From positions 62,001-126,000 of the forward strand of contig NZ_QJKB01000008.1 in NCBI RefSeq assembly GCF_003201815.1: a stretch of 64,000 nucleotides of DNA, given 5' to 3'. Source of the DNA: Undibacterium pigrum. GTDB taxonomy: Bacteria; Pseudomonadota; Gammaproteobacteria; Burkholderiales; Burkholderiaceae_D. The notes beneath the pieces are model-generated. The model did not search any database and was not told the DNA's origin. It was given only the letters and a program-made list of their open reading frames with translations. The position numbers were made by a program, and so were the translations under genes. Shown here piece after piece: positions 35,632 through 44,985 of the stretch. The stretch's first letter is position 1. The number at the start of each line of letters is the position of its first letter.

Positions 35632-35661
35632 AAAAGCCACCCAATAAATTGGATGGCTTTT
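35632..35661 (-). terminator. Second copy of an ssrA-type terminator
   Basis: The stem AAAAGCCA(C)CCAAT / ATTGG(A)TGGCTTTT flanked by A-runs resembles the true ssrA terminator at 35889-35920 and precedes the duplicated tmRNA end. Confidence 0.65.
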
Positions 35662-35668
35662 GATATTC

Positions 35669-35689
35669 TGGTGGAGTCGGCGGGAATCG
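35669..35689 (-). repeat. Duplicate of the tmRNA 3' end (possible att relic)
   Basis: Twenty-one bases, starting TGGTGGAGTCGGCGGGAATC, identical to the tmRNA 3' terminus at 35928-35948 and 259 bp from it. With the adjacent terminator it forms a duplicated block of about 60 bp (35630-35689 against 35889-35948). Integration into the 3' end of ssrA typically produces such copies. Confidence 0.75.
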
Positions 35690-35880
35690 GCCATCCTGGC
35701 CAGCCATGGCGCTTGCATGCGCCATGTCGCTCGTGGGCTCGCCGCATGCGGCTCGAAACCCCTGATCTCCACTTCGCAGCTTGCAAGCTGTTCAGATTCG
35801 TGAGGCAGATAACAGCACGCAGGTGCTGTTATCTGTCCGCACTCATCCCCGCGTCCCGCAGGTTCGTTTCCCATCAAATC
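35690..35880. repeat. Dense hairpin cluster beside ssrA
   Basis: The spacer between the two ssrA ends contains several perfect stems: CATGGCGC/GCGCCATG (35705-35726), CAGCTTGCAAGCTG (35777-35790) and CAGATAACAGCAC/GTGCTGTTATCTG with a GCAG loop (35806-35835). It has no ORF. It may be a composite of palindromic repeats or a structured RNA. Confidence 0.55.
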
Positions 35881-35888
35881 AACAAAAA

Positions 35889-35920
35889 TAAAAAACCACC
35901 CGATGAAGCTGGGTGGTTTT
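35889..35920 (-). terminator. ssrA terminator
   Basis: The stem AAACCACCC / GGGTGGTTT (35893-35919), read on the minus strand and followed by a T-rich run, lies just beyond the tmRNA 3' end. Confidence 0.8.
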
Positions 35921-35927
35921 ACATTTT

Positions 35928-36287
35928 TGGTGGAGTCGGCGGGAATCGAACCCGCGTCCAGAAGCACTCTACAGACAGTTCTACATACTTAGTGCTGCCA
36001 TTTGATTTAATCCTGACGACGCGGACGCACACGCTGCGGCAGGACGAGTTACCTATTATTTAATCGAGAGTCAAGTAACCCGGCTCAAGACGATTCCATA
36101 TGAATGTCCTTACTGCTGTTGCCAGCCCACCCTATGGACGAAGTGGTGTAAGGTTAGCCGGTATTAAGCGGCTAATGCGTACGAGTTATCGTTTGCAGTT
36201 ATATAGTTCAGATTGTATTTACGAGGTAGTCTGGCCTCGGTATGCCCTGCGCTGCTTTGCAACCCCTGTCGAAACCTGGTCGACCCC
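35928..36287 (-). ncRNA. ssrA: tmRNA
   Basis: A 360-nt transfer-messenger RNA. The 3' end reads GGTTCGATTCCCGCCGACTC followed by CACCA on the minus strand, and the 5' end GGGGTCGACCAGG pairs with it (GGGGUC with GACUCC). The internal tag frame encodes ANDNSYALAA and then TAA, matching the AND...ALAA pattern of proteobacterial tags. It rescues stalled ribosomes with SmpB. A -10-like TATACT (36299-36304 on the minus strand) lies 11 bases upstream of the mature 5' end, as expected for a processed precursor. The gene is 44 bases downstream of gph in the same direction. Confidence 0.95.
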
Positions 36288-36331
36288 TAAGCATTGCTAG
36301 TATATCCCATATGTGGCCCCTTACGGAAGAT

Positions 36332-37009
36332 TCAAGAGCCTGCTACCTGTAAATGTTTGGCGCGTACCAGTTCCAGTAGTTCCAGCGGGCTGTCGATGAT
36401 GGCGTCGGCTTTCCAGTGTTTGGGCTCAGTGGCGCCACAATAACCCCAGGCGGCAGCGACGCTGGTCATGCCTGCGGCTTCGGCAGCCTGGATGTCGCGC
36501 AGGTCGTCACCTACGTACCAGCAGTTTTCTGAGCGTATGCCCAACTGCCTTGCCGCTTCCAGCAAGGGGGCAGGGTGGGGTTTTGAGTGGGGGGTGGTGT
36601 CGCCGGAGATGACGCAGCGTGCCTCTTGCAAATCCAGCAGCGGTATCAGCGGGCGGGTAAAGCGCATGGCCTTGTTGGTGACTATGCCCCATGATACGCC
36701 CATCACATCCAGGCCGCGCAGCAGATCAGGCACTTGCTTGAACAGCTTGCTGTGGACGGCGATGGCAGATTCATACTGATTCAAAAATTCAATACGCATG
36801 GCTTCGTAGTCGGGGTGTTCTGGCTTGATGCCAAAACCCGCGCCCAGCAAACCACGTGCACCGGCCGATGCGTGGGGGCGCAGGCTTTGGTAATGAACTG
36901 GTGCCAGTTGGCGGTTTTCACGCATGACATTGACTGCAGCAGCCAGGTCAGGGGCAGTGTCTGCCAGCGTACCGTCGAGGTCAAACAGGATTGCTTGTGG
37001 AGTTTGCAT
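36332..37009 (-). CDS. gph: Phosphoglycolate phosphatase
   Basis: A 225-residue HAD hydrolase that would dephosphorylate 2-phosphoglycolate. Motif I ILFDLDGTLADTAPDLAAAV with the nucleophilic Asp, IVTNKA as motif II, KPHPAPLL with the Lys and GDDLRDIQAA as motif IV are visible. The AAWGYCG ending is typical of Gph. It is 52 bases after ubiG in the same direction, an order common in Burkholderiales, with tmRNA following. It might also act on other small phosphates. Confidence 0.92.
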   Translation of the reverse strand: MQTPQAILFDLDGTLADTAPDLAAAVNVMRENRQLAPVHYQSLRPHASAGARGLLGAGFGIKPEHPDYEAMRIEFLNQYESAIAVHSKLFKQVPDLLRGLDVMGVSWGIVTNKAMRFTRPLIPLLDLQEARCVISGDTTPHSKPHPAPLLEAARQLGIRSENCWYVGDDLRDIQAAEAAGMTSVAAAWGYCGATEPKHWKADAIIDSPLELLELVRAKHLQVAGS

Positions 37010-37061
37010 AATAAAAAATCAAAAGCGCGCCTTCATGATGCATGAAGACGATTTGTTAGTT

Positions 37062-37766
37062 TCACAGCGGGCGTGTACAGGCAACCATGTAGTTGACACT
37101 GGTATCGGCATTGAGTGAATAGATTTGGGTGAGGGGGTTGTAACTCAAGCCCTTCATGGCATGTAATTCTAGGCCTGCATTGCGTATGTCTTGTGACAAT
37201 TCTGCAGGCGTGATGAACTTGGCATAGTCATGCGTGCCTTTGGGCAGCATTTGCAGCAGATATTCTGCACCGATGACGGCGAACAAATAGGCCTTGGCAT
37301 TGCGGTTCAGTGTCGAAAAAAATACATGGCCACCGGGTTTCACCATCTTGGCACAGGCTTTGATGATGGATGCCGGGTCAGGCACGTGTTCCAGCATTTC
37401 CATGCAGGTGACGACATCAAACTGGCCAGCTTCTGCCTCTGCCATGTCTTCTGCCGCGATTTTTTTATAGCGTACACTCACGCCGGATTCGAGGCCGTGC
37501 AGGTCAGCCACCTTGAGTGCCTTGTCCGACAGGTCTATGCCAGTAACAGTTGCGCCTTTTTTCGCCATGGATTCTGCCAGGATGCCGCCGCCACAACCTA
37601 CGTCTATGACTTGTTTGCCCGCCAGCGGTGCGCGCTGGTTGATCCATTCCAGGCGCAGGGGGTTGATTTCATGCAGTGGTTTGAATTCGGAGCTGGGGTC
37701 CCACCAGCGATGGGCAAGTTCACTAAATTTCTGGATTTCTGCGGGATCAGCGTTCAAGGTCGACAT
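37062..37766 (-). CDS. ubiG: Ubiquinone biosynthesis O-methyltransferase
   Basis: A 234-residue SAM-dependent methyltransferase for two O-methylation steps of ubiquinone synthesis. It starts with the typical [20 protein letters not shown] and has SAM motif [36 protein letters not shown] and [12 protein letters not shown], all diagnostic. It is upstream of gph in one transcription unit. Length is normal. Confidence 0.96.
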   Translation of the reverse strand: MSTLNADPAEIQKFSELAHRWWDPSSEFKPLHEINPLRLEWINQRAPLAGKQVIDVGCGGGILAESMAKKGATVTGIDLSDKALKVADLHGLESGVSVRYKKIAAEDMAEAEAGQFDVVTCMEMLEHVPDPASIIKACAKMVKPGGHVFFSTLNRNAKAYLFAVIGAEYLLQMLPKGTHDYAKFITPAELSQDIRNAGLELHAMKGLSYNPLTQIYSLNADTSVNYMVACTRPL

Positions 37767-37970
37767 GATGTGGTTTGAAGTGCCGGGTCAGGGCATGAGC
37801 TGCGAAACCGCTATTGTAGGCGATTAAGGCTGATATCGCATTGGCGAAAAACAAACACGGGATGGAAATGGTTTTGGTGTGATGCTGTGAAGAGGATGGC
37901 GAGAGGAAGAGGTGGGGATTAAGTCCGGGTGAAATGAGGTGGATGAAATAAGTCAGCGCTGACGCAAATA

Positions 37971-37993
37971 AAAAAACCCGCCGAAGCGGGTTT
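37971..37993 (-). terminator. Intrinsic terminator after the OmpA gene
   Basis: The stem AAACCCGC / GCGGGTTT with A-run on the left gives a T-run on the minus strand, 29 bases beyond the OmpA stop. Confidence 0.85.
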
Positions 37994-38021
37994 CTCAGAA
38001 GTCAGGCTTCTATTGCTGCTA

Positions 38022-38684
38022 TTACTTAACGTTGCGTGTACCAACAACTTCGATCTCAACGCGACGGTTTTTAGCGCGACCATCAGCTGTTTTGTTGTCA
38101 GCTACTGGTTGTTTTTTGCCTTTGCCTTCAGTGTAAACACGGTTGGCTTCGATACCTTTGCTTACCAGGTAAGCTTTGACTGCTTCAGCGCGACGGATAG
38201 ACAATTTTTGGTTGTATTCTTCGGAGCCTACAGAGTCAGTGTGACCAACAGCGATCACAACTTCCAGATTGATGGATTTCAATTTGGATGCCATGTCGTC
38301 GAGTTTGACTTTAGCTTCTGGTTTCAGAACTGCTTTGTCAAAATCAAAGAATGCATCAGCTGCGAACGTTACTTTTTCAGAAGTAGGTGCAGGTGGTGCA
38401 ACTGGTGCTGGTGGTGTAACTGGTGCTACAGCTGGAGCAGGTGTTGCTACAACTGGTGCTGGTGGTTGTACCAATGGTGCGTCGCAACCTGGAACTGCGT
38501 CAGCAGGAGTCCAGTAGCCTGTACGCCAGCACAGACCAAATGGGTCACGTGCAATTACACCGCGACCATCTTGTACATAGGCGCTGTGTGGCTTGTTAGC
38601 CATGATATCGGTGATTTGTTGTGCGGAAGCAGAAAAGGATGCTACTGCGGACGCTGCGATAACGAGCTTGACTAAATTTTTCAT
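38022..38684 (-). CDS. ompA: OmpA-family outer-membrane protein (no barrel)
   Basis: A 220-residue exported protein. A signal peptide (LVKLVIAASAVASFSASAQ) precedes a short region with a Cys pair, a Pro/Ala/Val-rich linker (about 70-100) and a C-terminal OmpA peptidoglycan-binding domain (AADAFFDFDKAVLKPEA, VGHTDSVGSEEYNQKLSIRR, GRAKNRRVEIEV). The barrel of enteric OmpA is absent, as in several betaproteobacterial OmpA proteins. Codon choice and a strong GAGGAG ribosome site suggest very high expression. It anchors the outer membrane to peptidoglycan. Confidence 0.93.
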   Translation of the reverse strand: MKNLVKLVIAASAVASFSASAQQITDIMANKPHSAYVQDGRGVIARDPFGLCWRTGYWTPADAVPGCDAPLVQPPAPVVATPAPAVAPVTPPAPVAPPAPTSEKVTFAADAFFDFDKAVLKPEAKVKLDDMASKLKSINLEVVIAVGHTDSVGSEEYNQKLSIRRAEAVKAYLVSKGIEANRVYTEGKGKKQPVADNKTADGRAKNRRVEIEVVGTRNVK

Positions 38685-39004
38685 ATTTCTCCTCTCGGGT
38701 GAGATTATTACCGCAGATGAACTGCGCGAAATTACTGCATAAAACCAGATATTAACACGGCGATGATGACATTACTATTTCGTCAAACACCATCACTGCC
38801 ATTTATCAACATTCGTTCTATTTTGCCATATTTAGCAAGTTTACGACGAAAATTGTTAAATCGGCAAAGTTACAGTTAGTTAAATATGTCGCATTTTGGC
38901 AACGAAATATGCACTTTGGCAAGTTAATACCAGTTTCAAGGAGGGAAATGTTTATTTCCGTCCTTTCCGCATGCTGTTGTTTCTCTATGGATATATGTTG
39001 AATC
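38685..39004. other. Intergenic region between two OmpA-type genes
   Basis: About 320 AT-rich bases, presumably with the strong ompA promoter. A near-perfect stem, AAGGAGGGAAAT / ATTTCCGTCCTT (38938-38965, one mismatch), lies 40 bases beyond the second OmpA gene and may end its transcript. I see no gene. Confidence 0.5.
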
Positions 39005-39583
39005 TTATTTTGCCAGGCCACGTCCTTCTATGACGATGCGACGGTTAGGGGCCAGGCATTCTGCCAGTTTTGCCTTTGGCAGTTTGTCATCGCAAGCCTT
39101 GATTTGCTGGGTTTTACCCATGCCCATGGTATCCATAGGGGCATTCAGGCCCTTGCTGGTCAGATAGGCGACGACGGCATCTGCATTCTTTTCAGATAAT
39201 TTCTGGGTTTGCGCATGGTTGCCGATCAGGTCGGTATGACCACTGACGACAATCAGGTCAACTTTGGCGCAAGCGGCCAGCTTGGGGATGACTTCATTGT
39301 CTATGCGCTCTTTGCCCTTGTTATTCAGTACAGATAACTGCGCGGATTTCTTGTGTTCAAAAATTTCATCGCTTTGCAAGGTAAGGGCAAAGTCACAGCG
39401 CTTGGGTGGCGCTGGAGGCGTTGGTGGAACAGGCGCCACTGCTGGCGCTGGCGGTGACATTGGCGCAGCAACTGGGGCAGACGCTTCTGCGCTTTGTGCA
39501 GACGATGCGGGTGCACTGGCCTGAGCGAGGGCGATAGTAGCAGGCAGGGCAAATGCTGCGAGCACGCAAATTTTCTTTAACAT
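39005..39583 (-). CDS. Second OmpA-family protein
   Basis: A 192-residue exported protein with signal peptide (ICVLAAFALPATIALAQA), a 40-residue Ala/Pro/Ser linker and an OmpA-like domain: DLIVVSGHTDLIGNHAQTQK is the core peptidoglycan-binding motif and LAPNRRIVIEG the C-terminal Arg motif. Two Cys pairs are visible in the domain. The linker differs from that of the neighbouring OmpA, so this is an old duplication or independent paralogue. GGAG lies upstream of ATG. Confidence 0.88.
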   Translation of the reverse strand: MLKKICVLAAFALPATIALAQASAPASSAQSAEASAPVAAPMSPPAPAVAPVPPTPPAPPKRCDFALTLQSDEIFEHKKSAQLSVLNNKGKERIDNEVIPKLAACAKVDLIVVSGHTDLIGNHAQTQKLSEKNADAVVAYLTSKGLNAPMDTMGMGKTQQIKACDDKLPKAKLAECLAPNRRIVIEGRGLAK

Positions 39584-39886
39584 GGTTGTCTCCGGGTTAA
39601 TTATTCTAGGGGGTATTTTTTATTATGTTTTTGATTAAATCATAAAAATTTGCCAGCAGGCTGTCATTTGAATGACAGTGTTGCAGTCCACCTGGCCTGT
39701 GTTCCGGCCCTGTTTTGCCACTATTTGCCGAGTTTGGCTGACTTAATTGCTATAAATGGAATTCAGCATAACAGGCATGTTAGAATCAAGAGTTAAACGT
39801 CAGTCTTTAATAGTCTTAATAAGATGTCATTAAGGACGACAGTAAAGACGTTATTAATTAACCAAGCTCTAATTCGCCGGCCGCCA
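39584..39886. other. Divergent intergenic region upstream of gyrA
   Basis: About 300 bases holding promoters for the OmpA-like gene (left) and gyrA (right). The TGTTAGAATC at 39778-39787 could be a gyrA -10 region, but no matching -35 was convincing. No gene or repeat seen. Confidence 0.4.
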
Positions 39887-42562
39887 ATGGATCAATTCGC
39901 AAAAGAAACACTCCCGATTTCCCTTGAAGAAGAAATGCGCAAAAGCTATCTCGATTACGCGATGAGCGTTATCGTAGGTCGCGCTTTGCCGGATGTGCGT
40001 GATGGCTTAAAGCCTGTGCATCGTCGCGTACTGTTCGCGATGCACGAAATGAACAATGTCTATAACCGCCCCTTCGTCAAATGTGCGCGTGTGGTGGGTG
40101 AAGTCATGGGTAAGTACCATCCCCATGGCGATGCCTCCATTTACGACACGCTGGTGCGTATGGCACAAGACTTTTCCCTGCGTTATACCCTGGTTGATGG
40201 CCAGGGTAACTTCGGTTCCATCGACGGCGACAATGCTGCGGCGATGCGTTACACCGAGTGCCGTCTGGACAAGATCGCCAATGAAATTCTGGCCGATATC
40301 GAAAAAGAAACTGTCGATTTCGTCCCCAACTATGATGGTAAAGAGAAAGAGCCTTCGGTTCTGCCTACCCGTATCCCGAATCTGCTGATCAATGGCGCAT
40401 CCGGTATTGCGGTGGGTATGGCGACGAATATCCCGCCACACAATATTACCGAGATCATCAACGGTGCCCTGCATGTCTTGCGCAATAGTGATTGCACGAT
40501 CGATGAACTGATCGAGATCATCCCCGCGCCTGACTTTCCTACCGGCGGCATTATCTATGGCGTGTCTGGTGTACGCGATGGCTATCGCACTGGCCGTGGC
40601 CGTGTGGTCATGCGTGCCAAGACCCACTTTGAAGAGTTTGGCAAAGACAGCCGTACTGCACTTATCGTTGATGAGCTGCCATACCAGGTCAATAAAAAAT
40701 CCCTGCTGGAACGTATCGCTGAACTGGTACGTGACAAAAAGCTCGATGGTATTTCTGATATCCGCGATGAATCCGATAAATCGGGTATGCGCGTGGTTAT
40801 TGAGCTCAAGCGAGGCGAAGTGCCTGACGTAGTACTGAATAATCTGTACAAGCAAACACAGTTGCAAGATACCTTCGGCATGAACATGGTGGCGCTGGTG
40901 AATGGCCAGCCAAAACTGCTGAACCTGAAGGAAATGCTGTCCTGCTTCCTGTCACACCGCCGTGAGGTAGTGACACGCCGTACCCTGTTTGAACTGCGCA
41001 AGGCGCGTGAACGCGGTCATGTGCTGGAAGGTCTGGCTGTTGCGCTGGCAAATATTGATGACTTTATCGCCATCATCCGCGCTGCGCCTACGCCACCGAT
41101 TGCGAAACAGGAATTGATGACACGTGCCTGGGATAGTTCCATGGTGCGCGAGATGCTGGTACGTACTGCGGCTGACAATTCTGGTGGTATTGATTCTTTC
41201 CGCCCGGAGAATTTGCCTAAACACTACGGCATACAGCCTGATGGCCTGTATAAATTGTCTGACGACCAGGCACAAGAAATCCTGCAAATGCGTTTGCAAC
41301 GCCTGACCGGTCTGGAACAAGACAAGATCGTCAATGAATACAAAGACGTCATGGCAGAAATCGCCGATTTGCTGGACATCCTGTCCAAGCCAGAACGCGT
41401 CACCGTCATCATCACAGATGAACTGACCCTGGCCCGCAATGAATACGGCGAAGGCAATAAAGACGTACGCCGTTCAGAAATCACCCATAACGCCACTGAC
41501 CTGGGCACAGAAGACCTGATCACGCCGCAAGACATGGTCGTGACACTGTCGCACACTGGCTATATGAAGTCGCAACCTTTGTCTGAATACCGTGCGCAAA
41601 AACGCGGTGGCCGTGGCAAGCAGGCGACAGCGACCAAGGATGATGACTGGATCGAGCAACTCTTCGTGGCCAATACCCATGATTACATCCTGTGCTTCAG
41701 TAACCGTGGCCGCATGTACTGGCTGAAAGTATGGGAAGTGCCACAAGGTTCGCGTACTTCACGCGGCAAGCCTATCGTGAACATGTTCCCATTGCAGGAC
41801 GGTGAAAAAATCACTGTCATCCTGCCTTTGTCTGGTGATAACCGTACTTTCCCTGAAGACCATTATGTCTTCATGTCCACCAGCCTGGGCACGGTCAAGA
41901 AAACACCTTTGACTGACTTCAGCAACCCACGTAAAGCCGGCATTATCGCGGTCGACCTGGATGAAGGCGATTTCCTCATCGGCGCGGCACTGACTGATGG
42001 CAAGCATGATGTCATGCTGTTCTCTGATTCTGGCAAGGCAGTGCGCTTTGATGAAAATGATGTACGTCCTATGGGCCGTACAGCCCGTGGCGTACGTGGT
42101 ATGAACCTCGATGAAGGTCAGCAGGTTATTGCCTTGCTGGTGGCTGAAAATGAACAGCAATCTGTTCTGACAGCGACTGAAAACGGCTACGGCAAACGTA
42201 CCCCTATCACTGAGTACACCCGTCATGGCCGTGGCACCAAGGGCATGATCGCGATCCAGACTTCCGAGCGTAATGGCAAGGTGGTGGCTGCAACACTGGT
42301 TGAGACAACGGATGAAATCATGTTGATCACTACCGGCGGCATCCTGATACGTACCCGCGTTTCTGAAATCCGTGAAATGGGCCGCGCAACCCAGGGTGTG
42401 ACCCTGATTGCGGTGGAAGACGGCACCAAGCTGTCTGGCCTGCAACGTATTGTTGAGACAGATGCGGACGTAGATGCAGCTCTGGACGCTGGCGGTGCTG
42501 ATGCTGATACTGGCGCAAATGAAGCAGAAGGCAGCGCACCAGAAGCCGACGCAGCGGAGTAA
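39887..42562 (+). CDS. gyrA: DNA gyrase subunit A
   Basis: An 891-residue topoisomerase subunit that cleaves and rejoins DNA in negative supercoiling. The N terminus [20 protein letters not shown] fixes the start at 39887, although an in-frame ATG exists at 39824. The catalytic Tyr is in [11 protein letters not shown] and the C-terminal GyrA-box region includes [10 protein letters not shown]. The quinolone-resistance region reads [11 protein letters not shown], with Ala at the position of E. coli Ser83. The tail is acidic and Ala-rich. serC follows after six bases, so both are likely co-transcribed. Confidence 0.98.
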   Translation: MDQFAKETLPISLEEEMRKSYLDYAMSVIVGRALPDVRDGLKPVHRRVLFAMHEMNNVYNRPFVKCARVVGEVMGKYHPHGDASIYDTLVRMAQDFSLRYTLVDGQGNFGSIDGDNAAAMRYTECRLDKIANEILADIEKETVDFVPNYDGKEKEPSVLPTRIPNLLINGASGIAVGMATNIPPHNITEIINGALHVLRNSDCTIDELIEIIPAPDFPTGGIIYGVSGVRDGYRTGRGRVVMRAKTHFEEFGKDSRTALIVDELPYQVNKKSLLERIAELVRDKKLDGISDIRDESDKSGMRVVIELKRGEVPDVVLNNLYKQTQLQDTFGMNMVALVNGQPKLLNLKEMLSCFLSHRREVVTRRTLFELRKARERGHVLEGLAVALANIDDFIAIIRAAPTPPIAKQELMTRAWDSSMVREMLVRTAADNSGGIDSFRPENLPKHYGIQPDGLYKLSDDQAQEILQMRLQRLTGLEQDKIVNEYKDVMAEIADLLDILSKPERVTVIITDELTLARNEYGEGNKDVRRSEITHNATDLGTEDLITPQDMVVTLSHTGYMKSQPLSEYRAQKRGGRGKQATATKDDDWIEQLFVANTHDYILCFSNRGRMYWLKVWEVPQGSRTSRGKPIVNMFPLQDGEKITVILPLSGDNRTFPEDHYVFMSTSLGTVKKTPLTDFSNPRKAGIIAVDLDEGDFLIGAALTDGKHDVMLFSDSGKAVRFDENDVRPMGRTARGVRGMNLDEGQQVIALLVAENEQQSVLTATENGYGKRTPITEYTRHGRGTKGMIAIQTSERNGKVVAATLVETTDEIMLITTGGILIRTRVSEIREMGRATQGVTLIAVEDGTKLSGLQRIVETDADVDAALDAGGADADTGANEAEGSAPEADAAE

Positions 42563-42568
42563 GCCAAC

Positions 42569-43672
42569 ATGACGACGATCTACAATTTCTCTGCAGGCCC
42601 GGCAGTATTGCCGAAAGAGGTATTGCAGCAAGCCGCTGCCGAAATGCTGGACTGGCATGGCAGTGGCATGTCCGTCATGGAAATGAGCCACCGTGGGCCA
42701 GAGTTCATGTCCATCCTCGCTGCTGCGCAAAGCGATTTGCGCGAGCTGCTGGCGGTGCCGGACAATTATAAAATTCTGTTCCTGCAAGGCGGTGGCCTGG
42801 GCGAAAACGCCATCGTCCCCATGAATCTAATGGGGCGCAAGCCGCAGCCCGCAACGGCAGATTTTGTGCATACCGGTTCCTGGACGGGCAAGTCCATCAA
42901 GGAAGCAAAAAAATACGGTAAGGTGAATATCGCAGCAAGTGGCGAGGCTGGTGGCTATACCTGCGTGCCTGCACGTGATAGCTGGAAGCTGACACCAGAT
43001 GCCGCCTATGTGCATCTGTGTACCAATGAAACCATCGATGGTGTTGAATACCAGTTCGCGCCCGACGTGGCGTCAGAAACAGGCGGTGCGCCCATCGTTG
43101 CTGACATGTCTTCGCACATTTTGTCGCGCGTGATTGATGTCTCCAGATACGGCGTTATCTTTGGCGGTGCGCAAAAGAATATTGGCCCGGCAGGTCTGAC
43201 CATTGTCATCGTGCGTGAAGATTTGCTCGGCCATGCCTTGCCCATCTGCCCGTCAGCCTTTGACTGGAAAATCGTTGCCGACAATGATTCCATGTACAAC
43301 ACCCCGCCAACCTATGCGATTTATATCGCGGGCCTGGTGTTCCAGTGGCTCAAGCAGCAGGGCGGTGTGGCGGCGATGGAGCAAAAGAATATTGCCAAAT
43401 CCAGCCTGCTGTATGACTACCTGGATTCCACAGATTTTTATGAAAACCGGGTGGAAAAAGGCAGCCGTTCACGCATGAATGTGCCTTTTTACCTGAAAGA
43501 TGAAAACCTGAATGCGGCATTCCTGGCAGAAGCCAAGGCAAATGGCCTGTTGCAATTGAAAGGCCATAAATCAGTAGGCGGCATGCGTGCCTCGATTTAT
43601 AACGCCATGCCTATAGAAGGCGTGCAGGCTTTGGTCAGTTTTATGCAGGATTTCGCCAAAAGAAATTCGTAA
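42569..43672 (+). CDS. serC: Phosphoserine aminotransferase
   Basis: A 367-residue PLP enzyme making phosphoserine from 3-phosphohydroxypyruvate, and also acting in pyridoxine synthesis. It opens with [18 protein letters not shown] and has the [10 protein letters not shown] segment and the PLP-lysine region [20 protein letters not shown]; the Lys of AQKN binds PLP. Length is slightly above the usual 360. Located six bases after gyrA and before pheA, an order conserved in Burkholderiales. Confidence 0.97.
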   Translation: MTTIYNFSAGPAVLPKEVLQQAAAEMLDWHGSGMSVMEMSHRGPEFMSILAAAQSDLRELLAVPDNYKILFLQGGGLGENAIVPMNLMGRKPQPATADFVHTGSWTGKSIKEAKKYGKVNIAASGEAGGYTCVPARDSWKLTPDAAYVHLCTNETIDGVEYQFAPDVASETGGAPIVADMSSHILSRVIDVSRYGVIFGGAQKNIGPAGLTIVIVREDLLGHALPICPSAFDWKIVADNDSMYNTPPTYAIYIAGLVFQWLKQQGGVAAMEQKNIAKSSLLYDYLDSTDFYENRVEKGSRSRMNVPFYLKDENLNAAFLAEAKANGLLQLKGHKSVGGMRASIYNAMPIEGVQALVSFMQDFAKRNS

Positions 43673-43693
43673 GCCCTGGGCTTAAATACATTT

Positions 43694-43727
43694 GGCGTCT
43701 GTTTTGCTTACTCTATAGACAGACGCC
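43694..43727 (+). terminator. Probable terminator after serC
   Basis: The stem GGCGTCTGT / ACAGACGCC with a 16-base loop lies 21 bases after the serC stop, followed by AT-rich sequence with TTATTTT. Confidence 0.55.
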
Positions 43728-43904
43728 GTTAGCATTATTTTCATCATCAGCCCTTTCTGAGCATGGTACTCACCATCACCTGGAAACCGTGGCGCTGATG
43801 AACCAGGTCAAAAGCCCGGCGAAAAAAGCATATCCGGCATTGCAGTCATGCGCTACAGTATTGCTGCCTGCCCACACCCTATCAAACACGGTTTTTAGGT
43901 CATT

Positions 43905-44978
43905 ATGAGCGACAATAAATTACTCCCCCTTCGCATCAAGATTGATGCCATCGATGCACAAATCCTGGATTTGCTGAACCAGCGCGCCCGCGTGGCTGAA
44001 GAAGTTGGTCATGTCAAGGCAGAGACCAATGCTCCAGTGTTTCGCCCAGAGCGCGAAGCCCAAGTCTTGCGCGGCGTGGCTGAGCGCAATCCTGGCCCCT
44101 TGCTGAGCGATGATATACAACTGATCTTCCGCGAAATCATGTCGGCCTGCCGTGCGCTGGAGCGCCGCGTGGTGGTGGCTTTCCTGGGCCCTGTCGGCAC
44201 CTTCAGTGAGCAGGCAGTCTACAAGCAGTTTGGCCATGCCATCCAGCCTTTGCCCTGCGTATCTATTGATGAAGTTTTTCGTGCGACTGAAGCAGGTACG
44301 GCAGATTTTGGTGTTGTGCCTATCGAGAACTCATCAGAAGGTGCGATCAACCGTACCCTTGATTTGCTCTTGCAAACCAGCCTGGCCATCAGTGGTGAGC
44401 TGGCGATACCTGTACAGCATAGCCTGATGAGCAAGTCTGGCAATATGGAAGGCGTCAGCCGCATCTGTGCCCATTCGCAAGCTTTGGCGCAATGCCAGGC
44501 CTGGTTGAACCAGCATTTCCCGCATGTGGAAAGACATGCCGTGGCATCGAATGCCGAAGCAGCACGCATGGCCAGTGGTGATTACACCGTGGCGGCGATA
44601 GCCAGTGAAATTGCCGGTCACCAGTACAATCTGGGCATCGTCTCTGCCCATATCCAGGATGACCCGCATAACCGCACCCGTTTTGCCGTCATTGGCCGCC
44701 TGCATACCACGCCTAGTGGCAAGGACCAAACTTCCATCGTGCTGGCGACGCCGAACAAGGCGGGTGCAGTTTATAACCTGCTGGCTCCGCTGGAAAAGCA
44801 TGGCGTCTCGATGACTCGCTTTGAGTCGCGTCCTGCACGTACCGGCAATTGGGAATATTATTTCTATGTAGACGTAGAAGGCCATGTCATGGATGCCAAG
44901 GTGGCAGCTGCCATGGCCGAGCTCAATGACAAGGCAGCCTTCTTCAAGGTGCTGGGTTCTTACCCTTGTACAGTGTGA
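43905..44978 (+). CDS. pheA: Bifunctional chorismate mutase / prephenate dehydratase
   Basis: A 357-residue enzyme for phenylalanine synthesis. Residues 1-90 are an AroQ-type chorismate mutase (LRIKIDAIDAQILDLLNQRA), 95-270 the dehydratase (FLGPVGTFSEQAVYKQFG, PIENSSEGAINRTLDLL, the catalytic Thr-Arg-Phe in NRTRFAVIGR), and 275-350 an ACT regulatory domain with the ESRP motif for phenylalanine feedback. It starts a run of aromatic-pathway genes; tyrA begins seven bases downstream. Confidence 0.97.
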   Translation: MSDNKLLPLRIKIDAIDAQILDLLNQRARVAEEVGHVKAETNAPVFRPEREAQVLRGVAERNPGPLLSDDIQLIFREIMSACRALERRVVVAFLGPVGTFSEQAVYKQFGHAIQPLPCVSIDEVFRATEAGTADFGVVPIENSSEGAINRTLDLLLQTSLAISGELAIPVQHSLMSKSGNMEGVSRICAHSQALAQCQAWLNQHFPHVERHAVASNAEAARMASGDYTVAAIASEIAGHQYNLGIVSAHIQDDPHNRTRFAVIGRLHTTPSGKDQTSIVLATPNKAGAVYNLLAPLEKHGVSMTRFESRPARTGNWEYYFYVDVEGHVMDAKVAAAMAELNDKAAFFKVLGSYPCTV

Positions 44979-44985
44979 GTGCCTG

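Noticed and set aside
35862..35880. GGTTCGTTTCCC near ssrA considered as a tRNA T-arm
   Set aside because: No acceptor, D-arm or anticodon stem can be built around it; better seen as part of the hairpin cluster.
41759..42787. 342-codon open frame antisense to gyrA and serC
   Set aside because: Spans two unmistakable genes on the other strand; no motif of its own.
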